The notes beneath the pieces are model-generated. The model was given only the letters and a program-made list of their open reading frames with translations. It was not told the origin of the DNA and searched no databases. The position numbers and the translations under genes were made by a program. Source: CAZQVN01 sp964596775 (lineage in GTDB: Bacteria > Eisenbacteria > RBG-16-71-46 > JABDJR01 > JAWXBZ01). Taken from it: 64,000 nucleotides of DNA. Position 1 is the stretch's first letter; each line of letters starts with the position of its first letter. Shown here piece after piece: positions 22,587-29,663 of this stretch. The stretch covers positions 1 to 64,000 of the forward strand of contig CAZQVN010000018.1 of NCBI GenBank assembly GCA_964596775.1, in the 5' to 3' direction.

Positions 22587-23357
22587 ATGAAACGAAACCT
22601 TACATCGCACGGATACGCACCGCTTCTGCTCCTGTCGGTCCTGGCGCTGCTCGTCCTGCCGGCGCTGACCGGAACGGCGGCGCCGCCGCCGAACACGGCC
22701 TCGGCCCTGTTTCCGAAGAGCGGCACGGTCATTCCGCTGGCCCAGGTCAAGGCGCTGATCGCCGAGGACCTCGACCGGCGCGGCTACGACGGCGAACGGG
22801 TCGACACGTTCCCGGAGTCGGTGGCCGGGCTGGCCTTCGAGCCGGGGGAAACGGGCTATCGCGTGTCGTCGCCGAACAGCGCGGCGCGGACGGGTCCGGT
22901 GTCGTTCTACGTGGAAACGTTCGCGGGAGGAACGCTCTCGCGCACGCTTCCGGTGACGGTCTGGGTGCAGCTGTTCCGCGAGCAATGCGTGACGAAGACG
23001 TCGCTCGCCCGCGGGCAGGCGATCACCGCCGCCGACGTGGAACTGGCGCGGGTGGACCTCGGCAACGCCGCGGACGAAGGGTATGCCTCGATCGACGAAT
23101 GCGTGGGACTGCGGGTCCGCCGCACCCTTCCGGCCGGCTGGACGCTCACCACGCGCGACCTGGAACGGATGCCCGCGGTGAAGCGGGGACAGAAGACGAC
23201 GGTCCGCTACCGGCACGGCGGAATCTCCGCGGTGGCCACGGTGGAGGTGAAGGCGGACGGCTGGGTCGGCGACTCCGTGCCGGTCGTCAACGTGGATTCG
23301 AAGCGCGGTTTCACGGCGTTCGTGGCCGGACCGGGAGTCCTGGAGGCGGTGCGATGA
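22587..23357 (+). CDS. flgA: Flagellar P-ring assembly chaperone FlgA
   Basis: A 256-residue exported protein. The N-terminal signal peptide has a leucine-rich core (YAPLLLLSVLALLVLPAL). The C-terminal SAF/FlgA domain includes TSLARGQAITAADVELARVD, ECVGLRVRRTLPAGWTLT and KRGQKTTVRYRHGGISAVAT. FlgA is the periplasmic chaperone for assembly of FlgI into the P ring. It starts 6 bp after flgG and its stop overlaps the flgH start (ATGA), so translation is coupled. Confidence 0.93.
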   Translation: MKRNLTSHGYAPLLLLSVLALLVLPALTGTAAPPPNTASALFPKSGTVIPLAQVKALIAEDLDRRGYDGERVDTFPESVAGLAFEPGETGYRVSSPNSAARTGPVSFYVETFAGGTLSRTLPVTVWVQLFREQCVTKTSLARGQAITAADVELARVDLGNAADEGYASIDECVGLRVRRTLPAGWTLTTRDLERMPAVKRGQKTTVRYRHGGISAVATVEVKADGWVGDSVPVVNVDSKRGFTAFVAGPGVLEAVR

Positions 23358-23950
23358 ACCGATTCCAGGGCGCGGTTCTTGCGGTGTGGCTCGTGGTGGT
23401 GCTGGCGGGTTCCGCCGCCGCGGGGGGGGAAGGGTCGCTGTGGAGCGACCGCAAGGACTTCTTCACGAACCGCAAGGCGAAGGACGTCGGCGACGTCGTG
23501 ACGATCCTCATCGACGAGCAGGCGCTGGCGGGGTCGCAGGCGCGGACGAAGACGGAATCCGCGTCGGCGCAGTCCGTGTCGGCGCCGGACGGCAAGGGGA
23601 TCCTCGGGTTCATCGACCTGTTCTCCGGCGGCCTGTCCACGGACGATTCGTTCGAGGGGAAGGGGGAGACGAGCCGCTCCGGAAGCCTCAGGGCCCGGAT
23701 GTCGGCCACCATCGTCGAGGTCCTTCCGAACGGCAATCTCATGGTCCAGGGGTCGCGCGAGGTCATCATCAACCAGGAAAAGCAGAGGCTGACGCTGACC
23801 GGAATGGTGCGCCCCGAGGACGTGAACGCGAACAACACCGTGATGTCGACGTTCCTGGCCGACGCGCGGATCACCTACGACGGCAAGGGAACCGTGCACG
23901 GCGCCCAGCGGCGCGGCATCGTCACCCGGATCCTGTCCTTCCTTTTCTAG
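23354..23950 (+). CDS. flgH: Flagellar L-ring protein FlgH, apparently lacking the lipobox
   Basis: A 198-residue L-ring protein recognised by SLWSDRKDFFTNRKAKDVGD, VVTILIDEQA, SATIVEVLPNGNLMVQGSRE and a C-terminal GAQRRGIVTRILSFLF. E. coli-type FlgH is an outer-membrane lipoprotein with an invariant Cys after the signal peptide. Here the N-terminus MNRFQGAVLAVWLVVVLAGS is followed by AAAGGEGSLW with no cysteine anywhere in the first 40 residues, so it looks processed by signal peptidase I instead. The ATG overlaps the flgA stop by 4 bp. Confidence 0.94.
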   Translation: MNRFQGAVLAVWLVVVLAGSAAAGGEGSLWSDRKDFFTNRKAKDVGDVVTILIDEQALAGSQARTKTESASAQSVSAPDGKGILGFIDLFSGGLSTDDSFEGKGETSRSGSLRARMSATIVEVLPNGNLMVQGSREVIINQEKQRLTLTGMVRPEDVNANNTVMSTFLADARITYDGKGTVHGAQRRGIVTRILSFLF

Positions 23951-23962
23951 ACGAGGAGACTC

Positions 23963-25078
23963 ATGCTCATGCTCCGTTCCGCCCGTCCGGCGTTCCTGGC
24001 TGCGGCGCTTGCCTGTCTGCTGGCCGGCGATGCGTTCGCCGGCGGCGCCCGCATCAAGGACCTGGCCCGGATCGAAGGGTTCCGCGAGAACCAGCTGATC
24101 GGCTACGGCCTGGTCGTCGGTCTCGACGGCACGGGGGACAAGGGGCGCACCGGCTTCACGCAGCAGACGCTGGCGAACATGCTCGAGGGGCTCGGCCTCT
24201 CGCTGCCCGCCGACGCCATCCGGGTCAAGAACGTGGCGGCCGTGCTGGTGACCGCCACCCTGCCGCCGTTTGCGCAGCCGGGAACGCGGATCGACGTGGT
24301 CGTGTCCTCGCTCGGCGACGCCACCGACCTCAAGGGGGGGATCCTCGTCCAGACGCCGCTGTCGGCGGCGAACGGCGACGTGTACGCGGTGGCCCAGGGC
24401 GCGATGTCGGTCGGCGGGTTCCAGGCGGAGGGGTCGTCCGGTTCCTCCGTGCAGCGCAACCACGTGACCGTGGGGCGCATTCCGAACGGAGCGCTGATCG
24501 AGCGGGACGTGCCGTCCGCCTTCATGAAGTCGGGGAACCTCAACATTCTTCTCAACGAGCCGGATTTCACGACGGCGTCGCGCATGGCCAGGGCGATCTG
24601 CGACGAGCTGGGCGCGCCGGTGGCGGTGGCCCGCGACCCGGGCACGGTGACCGTGTACCAGGCCGATTCGCTCCAGAACCCGGTGACGTTCGTGGCCCGC
24701 CTCGAGCAGGTGCGGATGACGCCCGAGGAAGTGGCCCGGGTGGTCATCAACGAACGCACCGGCACGATCGTGGCCGGGAACATGGTGACGATCGGCCAGG
24801 TGGCGATCAGCCACGGCAACCTGAACGTGGAGGTGTCCGCCGGCTTCGACGTGTCGCAGCCGCCGCCGCTGTCGCGCGGCGAAACGACCGTCGTTCCGGA
24901 ATCGCGGGTCAACGCCCGCGAGGACAAGGGGGGCGTGGTGGTCGTGGAGGAGAGCACCACGATCCAGGACGTGGCCAAGGCCCTGAACGCGATCGGCGCC
25001 TCGCCGCGGGACATCATCTCCATTTTCCAGGCCATCAAGGCCGCCGGCGCGCTGCGCGCCGAGCTGGTGATCCTCTAG
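23963..25078 (+). CDS. flgI: Flagellar P-ring protein FlgI
   Basis: A 371-residue periplasmic ring protein of normal length. A signal peptide (LRSARPAFLAAALACLLAG, cleavage near AFA-GG) is followed by the highly conserved ARIKDLARIEGFRENQLIGY and GLVVGLDGTGDKG. Further family blocks are FVARLEQVRMTPEEVARVVI, NERTGTIVAGN and the C-terminal DVAKALNAIGASPRDIISIF. It forms the peptidoglycan-level bushing around the rod. It starts 12 bp after flgH; flgJ starts 2 bp after its stop. Confidence 0.98.
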   Translation: MLMLRSARPAFLAAALACLLAGDAFAGGARIKDLARIEGFRENQLIGYGLVVGLDGTGDKGRTGFTQQTLANMLEGLGLSLPADAIRVKNVAAVLVTATLPPFAQPGTRIDVVVSSLGDATDLKGGILVQTPLSAANGDVYAVAQGAMSVGGFQAEGSSGSSVQRNHVTVGRIPNGALIERDVPSAFMKSGNLNILLNEPDFTTASRMARAICDELGAPVAVARDPGTVTVYQADSLQNPVTFVARLEQVRMTPEEVARVVINERTGTIVAGNMVTIGQVAISHGNLNVEVSAGFDVSQPPPLSRGETTVVPESRVNAREDKGGVVVVEESTTIQDVAKALNAIGASPRDIISIFQAIKAAGALRAELVIL

Positions 25079-25080
25079 CC

Positions 25081-26121
25081 ATGGACAGGACTACGCCGAT
25101 TTCCCTCGCCGGGAAGGCGTCCCCCCTTGCGCAGCCGGTGACGGTCCGCGAGGGGGGCGCGCCGCTTTCCGTGAACCGCGGAAAGGCTCTTGGGGTGGCC
25201 GGGGAAAACCGCGACACGCCGGAGGGGGTGCGGAAGGCGGCGCGGCAGTTCGAATCGTTCTTCATCTCCTACCTGTTCAAGGTGATGAAGGAGTCGGTGC
25301 CCGATTCGCCGTTCTCGGGCGGATCGTCGCAGGCCTCGATGTACGAGGACATGTTCGGCGCCGAGCTCGGCAACAGCCTGGCGCACCAGGGCGGGCTCGG
25401 CCTGGCCGACTTTCTCGAGCGGAACATGCTCCGCTCGGCGTCCGCGGGGCCGCCGGACCCGTTTCCGGGCGCCGGCCGGAAGAAGGCGACCCCGATCGAG
25501 CTCTCCGGCGACGCCGTGCAAAAAGCAATGCGCTCCCTCAAATCCCGGCCGATAACGGAAGGGACGGCCGGCTCCCCGGGAACGGAGGGTGCCAGCCGGA
25601 CCTCGAGCGCCGGGCTCCGGTCGTCGGCCTTCGCGGCGGACGGGTCGGCGGCTCCGGCGGACCGGACCGCGGTGGCAAGGCCGCTCCGCCTCCCGGTGAT
25701 CTCCGATTCCGTGGGGCGCGCGCTGGATGAGGCCGCGGCCACGGCCGGCGTGGACCCCAATCTCGTCCGGGCGGTGGCCATGGCCGAATCCGGGGGCAAT
25801 CCGAAGGCGCAGTCGCCGAAGGGGGCAAAGGGACTCATGCAGTTGATGGCCGGCACGGCGCGCGAACTCGGCGTCACGAAGATCTTCGATCCGCTGGAGA
25901 ACGCGCTCGGGGGCGCCCGCTACCTGAAACGGATGCTGGTGCGCCACGGCGGCGACGAAACGCTGGCGCTGGCGTCGTACAACGCCGGGCCGGGCACGGT
26001 CAGCCGCCACGGCGGCGTTCCTCCGTACCGCGAAACGCGCGACTACATTGAACGGGTGCTCCGCTTCCGCGATCAGCTGAACGCGGAAGGAGCGGCGAAG
26101 CCGGGAGACACGGAATCATGA
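25081..26121 (+). CDS. flgJ: FlgJ: rod-binding domain fused to a lytic transglycosylase (SLT) domain
   Basis: A 346-residue protein. The N-terminal rod-cap domain (about residues 45-115) has VRKAARQFESFFISYLFKVM and SMYEDMFGAELGNSLA. A linker of about 80 low-complexity residues follows. The C-terminal domain (about 215-340) is a goose-type/SLT lytic transglycosylase: AVAMAESGGNP with catalytic Glu236, then GAKGLMQLMAGTARELGV and SYNAGPGTVSRHGGVPPY. E. coli FlgJ instead carries a glucosaminidase-like domain there, so peptidoglycan is probably opened for rod passage by a different chemistry. No signal peptide, as expected for a type III substrate. Its stop overlaps the flgN start. Confidence 0.94.
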   Translation: MDRTTPISLAGKASPLAQPVTVREGGAPLSVNRGKALGVAGENRDTPEGVRKAARQFESFFISYLFKVMKESVPDSPFSGGSSQASMYEDMFGAELGNSLAHQGGLGLADFLERNMLRSASAGPPDPFPGAGRKKATPIELSGDAVQKAMRSLKSRPITEGTAGSPGTEGASRTSSAGLRSSAFAADGSAAPADRTAVARPLRLPVISDSVGRALDEAAATAGVDPNLVRAVAMAESGGNPKAQSPKGAKGLMQLMAGTARELGVTKIFDPLENALGGARYLKRMLVRHGGDETLALASYNAGPGTVSRHGGVPPYRETRDYIERVLRFRDQLNAEGAAKPGDTES

Positions 26122-26630
26122 GCGCCCCTTTCGAATCGCTCGTAGCGGCGCTGGAGGAGGAAGCGCGCGTCTTCGAGGATCTGGTGGCCTGCGGCAAGAG
26201 CGAGCGGGATCACCTGATTTCCGGTGACGTGACCGCGCTCTCGGAAAACCTGGCCGCGCAGAAGGTCCTGATCGACCGGCTGTCGGGGGCCGAAACGGCC
26301 CGGAACGCCGCGCTGGACGCCTGGCGGGATCGCGCGCCGGACGCGCCCGACGGGCCGGCCCCGGGGCTGCGTTCGGTCATCGCCATGGCGCCGCCGGACG
26401 TGGCGCGGCGACTCGGGGCGCTGCGCGACCGGCTGACCGGATCGGCGGAGGAACTGCGGACGATCGCACGGAACAACTACTTTCTGGCGCTCAAGGGGCT
26501 GGAGTTCGTGGACTCCACGGTGAAGATCGTGGCCGACCACGTGTCCGGCCCGGAAAAGCCGACATACACAGGACCGGGACGGACGGACGCCGCCAGGGGG
26601 CGCGCGCTGCTCGTGGACCGGACGGCCTAG
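26118..26630 (+). CDS. flgN: FlgN-family flagellar export chaperone
   Basis: A 170-residue, largely alpha-helical protein (FESLVAALEEEARVFEDLVA, ALSENLAAQKVLIDRLSGAE, ARNNYFLALKGLEFVDSTVK) matching the FlgN pattern of a hook-junction protein chaperone. FlgN holds FlgK and FlgL before export, which agrees with flgK starting 11 bp downstream. Its ATG overlaps the flgJ stop by 4 bp. The anti-sigma factor gene flgM, which often lies beside flgN, is absent. Confidence 0.85.
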   Translation: MSAPFESLVAALEEEARVFEDLVACGKSERDHLISGDVTALSENLAAQKVLIDRLSGAETARNAALDAWRDRAPDAPDGPAPGLRSVIAMAPPDVARRLGALRDRLTGSAEELRTIARNNYFLALKGLEFVDSTVKIVADHVSGPEKPTYTGPGRTDAARGRALLVDRTA

Positions 26631-26641
26631 GGGGGACGCGG

Positions 26642-28000
26642 ATGCCCGGCATCAGTTCCGGAATGGAGATCGCGAAGCGGGCCATGCTCGCGCATCAGGC
26701 CGCGCTGAACGTGTTCGGTCACAATGTGGCGAACGTGAACACCCCCGGCTACACGCGCCAGCGGGCCATCGTGGCCACGTCGTATCCGCTCGACGTCATG
26801 CCGGGCGCGCTCGGCACCGGCGTGGATCTCATCGAGATCCGCCGCCAGCGGAACCAGTTTGCCGACCGGCAGTTTCGCCTCGAGAACGGGTTGAAGGGGA
26901 GCCTCGACGCGCGGTCCAGCGCGCTGGCCCACCTGGAGGGGCTCTTCGCCGAGCCGTCCGACGGCAGCGTGTCCGTCCTGATCGACCGGTTCTTCAACGC
27001 GTTTTCCGACCTGTCGAACAACCCGAACGACCGCGGGACGAAGGTGGCGGTCCAGTCCGCCGGCCGCGACCTCGCGCGGGGGATCCAGACGCTTGACCGC
27101 CGGCTCGCCGACTACCGGACCGGGCTCAACGACGAGATCAACCTGAACCTGGCCGAGGCGAACCGGCTCGCGCAGACGATCGCTTCGCTGAACGGCGAGA
27201 TCGCCACCCGGACGAACACCGGGGTGAACCCGAACGACCTGGCCGACCGCCGCGACCTGCTCGTGGACGAGCTGTCCGCGCTGGTCGGGGCCACCGCCAT
27301 TCCGCAGCCCGACGGATCGGTGTCGCTGCGGATCGGCGGCACCGCGATCGTGGACGGCACCCACGCCACCGGCCTGCAGCTGGCGGCGCGGGGCGCGAAC
27401 GACCCGGTCGGGGCCCCGGTTCTCTACTCGAACGGATCGCCGGCGCTCATCGAGTCCGGCACGATCGGCGCGCTCGTCGAGCTGCGCGACACGACGACGC
27501 AGACGCTGCGCGACCAGCTGGACACGCTGGCCGCGGCGCTGATCACGAAGGTCAACGGGCTGCACAGCCAGGGCACCAACGGCGTCGACTTCTTCTCCGG
27601 AACCGGAGCGAAGGACATCGGGCTGTCCACGGCGGTCGGCACCGACGCGCAGGCGATCAACGCCTCGCGGAGCGGCAACACCGGCGACAACGACCTGGCC
27701 CTCGAACTGGCCGGCCTCAAGGACACCGCGACCGTTTCGGGAACGGCCACGCTCGGGAGCTACTTCCGCGGCGTGGTGACCGGGCTCGGATCCGCGAAAA
27801 AGTCGGCCGCCGACGGCGCCGCGCAGCAGGAACTGGCCGTCCAGCTCGTGGGGAGCCAGCGCGACCAGGCCAACGGCGTCAACCTCGACGAGGAAATGAC
27901 GAACATGCTGCAGTACCAGCGCGCCTACGAGGCGGCGGCCCGCGTCTTTTCCACGATGGACAGCCTGCTCGACACCGTTCTCACCCAGATCGGGCGATAA
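26642..28000 (+). CDS. flgK: Flagellar hook-associated protein 1 FlgK (HAP1)
   Basis: A 452-residue junction protein. The N-terminus has the rod/hook motif HQAALNVFGHNVANVNTPGY, then LENGLKGSLDARSSALAHLE. The C-terminus has the family ending GVNLDEEMTNMLQYQRAYEA followed by AARVFSTMDSLLDTVLTQIG. It is close to the short end of FlgK lengths (E. coli 547), so the variable central domain is compact. FlgK forms the first hook-filament junction zone. GGGGG lies upstream of the ATG at 26642. Confidence 0.97.
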   Translation: MPGISSGMEIAKRAMLAHQAALNVFGHNVANVNTPGYTRQRAIVATSYPLDVMPGALGTGVDLIEIRRQRNQFADRQFRLENGLKGSLDARSSALAHLEGLFAEPSDGSVSVLIDRFFNAFSDLSNNPNDRGTKVAVQSAGRDLARGIQTLDRRLADYRTGLNDEINLNLAEANRLAQTIASLNGEIATRTNTGVNPNDLADRRDLLVDELSALVGATAIPQPDGSVSLRIGGTAIVDGTHATGLQLAARGANDPVGAPVLYSNGSPALIESGTIGALVELRDTTTQTLRDQLDTLAAALITKVNGLHSQGTNGVDFFSGTGAKDIGLSTAVGTDAQAINASRSGNTGDNDLALELAGLKDTATVSGTATLGSYFRGVVTGLGSAKKSAADGAAQQELAVQLVGSQRDQANGVNLDEEMTNMLQYQRAYEAAARVFSTMDSLLDTVLTQIGR

Positions 28001-28012
28001 GGGAGGCCGGCG

Positions 28013-28927
28013 ATGAGAATCTCCAACAACCAGATCACCGCGCGGATCCTGGCCTCGATCCAGGCTTCCGGATACCGGGCCCTGACGCTGCAGGAACAGC
28101 TGGCCACCGGCCGGCGGATCAACCGGCCGTCGGACGACCCGATCGCGTCGTCGCTGGCCATGGGCTACAAGAGCCGGCTCAAGGGGCTCGACCAGTTCGA
28201 GCGGAACATCGGCGCGGCGCTGGACCGGCTCACCGCCACCGAAAGCACGGTGACGCAGCTCGCCGACCTGATGAACCGCACGTTCGTCCTCGCCGAGCGG
28301 GGCGCCTCCGACACGTCGAGCGCGGAAGTCCGCTCCGGCCTCGCCACCGAGGTCGACCAGCTGCTCGAGGAGTTCGTGTCGCTCGGCAACGCGAAGGCGG
28401 ACGGGCGCTACCTGTTCGCCGGAACCGCCGACAACCAGCCCGCGTTCACCGTGACCCGGGACGGTTCCGGCCGGATCACCGCGGTGAACGCCTCCGCCAC
28501 GGCGGACCAGTCCGTGGTGCGCCTGGTCGGGGAGAGCGAGACGATCGCGGTGAACCTGACCGCCGACGCCACGTTCGGCACCGGCGGCACCGGGATCGAC
28601 CTGTTCCGGACGCTCATCGACCTCCGCGACCGCCTGGCCGCGAACGACGGCGACGGCGTGCGGGCCATGGTCGACACGATTCCCCAGGGCACCGGGCAGC
28701 TCACCACGGAACTCGCCGTGCTCGGGGCGCGGTCGAACCGCCTCGCCGATCTCCGCGAGCGGCTCGGCCTGGACAAGAGCCAGTTCGAGGCGGCGCGATC
28801 GCGCGTCGAGGACGCCGACGTCACCACAACGATTCTGGAACTCCAGGAGGAGCAGACGGCCCTGCAGGCCGCGCTCCAGACGGGGGCCCGACTTCTCAAC
28901 ATCTCCCTGCTCAACTATCTGAAGTAG
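28013..28927 (+). CDS. flgL: Flagellar hook-associated protein 3 FlgL (HAP3)
   Basis: A 304-residue flagellin-fold protein. It begins MRISNNQITARILASIQASG and carries LATGRRINRPSDDPIASSLA, the standard FlgL/flagellin D0-D1 pattern. The C-terminal helix is VTTTILELQEEQTALQAALQ followed by TGARLLNISLLNYLK. It forms the second hook-filament junction. It starts 12 bp after flgK, with GGGAGG about 8 nt upstream of the ATG. Confidence 0.96.
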   Translation: MRISNNQITARILASIQASGYRALTLQEQLATGRRINRPSDDPIASSLAMGYKSRLKGLDQFERNIGAALDRLTATESTVTQLADLMNRTFVLAERGASDTSSAEVRSGLATEVDQLLEEFVSLGNAKADGRYLFAGTADNQPAFTVTRDGSGRITAVNASATADQSVVRLVGESETIAVNLTADATFGTGGTGIDLFRTLIDLRDRLAANDGDGVRAMVDTIPQGTGQLTTELAVLGARSNRLADLRERLGLDKSQFEAARSRVEDADVTTTILELQEEQTALQAALQTGARLLNISLLNYLK

Positions 28928-28944
28928 CGGCCGGAAAGGGAACC

Positions 28945-29436
28945 ATGAAGATTTCAAATCGCCAGTTCGGTACAATCGAAGTGAACGACGGGACGATCCT
29001 CGACATGGAAGGGGGGCTCATCGGATTCGAGACCCTCCGCCGGTTCGCACTCGTCGAGTCCCCCGGACTCGCCCCGTTCCAGTGGCTGCTGGCCGTGGAC
29101 GAGCCGGAAATGACGTTCCCGGTGGTGAACGTGATGTTCGTCGATCCGGCCTACGAGGCCGAGCTCGCGCCGGCGGACCGCCGGGCGCTCGGCCTGGACC
29201 AGGAACAGGAGCAGGATCTGGCCGTGATCGTCATCGCGAACGTCATGGAAAGCGGCGTGACGGTCAACCTGCGCGGGCCGATCGTGATCAACGGCGCCAC
29301 GAAGAAGGCGCGGCAGGTCATCCAGCACAATGCGGCGCACAGGATTGATGCGCCGCTCAGTCAGGTCGAGGACTCCGAGGACGGAGATGCCATGGAGGGC
29401 ACAACGAATGCTCGTACTCACACGTCGGCCGGGTGA
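28945..29436 (+). CDS. fliW: Flagellar assembly factor FliW
   Basis: A 163-residue FliW. Family blocks are FGTIEVNDGTILDMEGGLIG, FETLRRFALVESPGLAPFQW, LLAVDEPEMTFPVVN and VTVNLRGPIVINGATKKARQ. FliW binds either flagellin or CsrA: when flagellin is scarce it sequesters CsrA and relieves repression of flagellin translation. The gene overlaps csrA by 29 bp, so the two partners are made together. The C-terminus extends beyond the usual fold as an acidic tail, part of which lies in the csrA overlap. Confidence 0.96.
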   Translation: MKISNRQFGTIEVNDGTILDMEGGLIGFETLRRFALVESPGLAPFQWLLAVDEPEMTFPVVNVMFVDPAYEAELAPADRRALGLDQEQEQDLAVIVIANVMESGVTVNLRGPIVINGATKKARQVIQHNAAHRIDAPLSQVEDSEDGDAMEGTTNARTHTSAG

Positions 29437-29662
29437 AAACATCCGGATCGGTTCAGACATCGTCATCACCGTACTGAAGGTCGCTCCCGGACAGGTCAAG
29501 ATCGGAGTCATGGCGCCGCCGGACGTCATCGTCCATCGCGAGGAGATCTACGAGCGGATCCAGGAGGCGAACCGCCGCGCCGCGGGCGTATCCCCCGAGG
29601 CCCTGAGCAGCGCCGTCGAGGCGCTGCGGAACCGCAAGAAACCGAACCCGCCGGGGGAATAG
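29408..29662 (+). CDS. csrA: Translational regulator CsrA
   Basis: An 84-residue CsrA/RsmA: MLVLTRRPGENIRIGSDIVI, TVLKVAPGQVKIGVMAPPDV and IVHREEIYERIQEANRRAAG. The RNA-binding residues L4 and R44 regions (VHREE) are intact. It is longer than the E. coli protein (61), with a charged C-terminal extension as in FliW-regulated CsrA proteins, where that extension helps FliW binding. It begins inside fliW (29-bp overlap) and ends 1 bp before the giant glycosyltransferase ATG. Its likely target is the fliC leader (hairpin at 39841-39856). Confidence 0.97.
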   Translation: MLVLTRRPGENIRIGSDIVITVLKVAPGQVKIGVMAPPDVIVHREEIYERIQEANRRAAGVSPEALSSAVEALRNRKKPNPPGE

Positions 29663-29663
29663 C

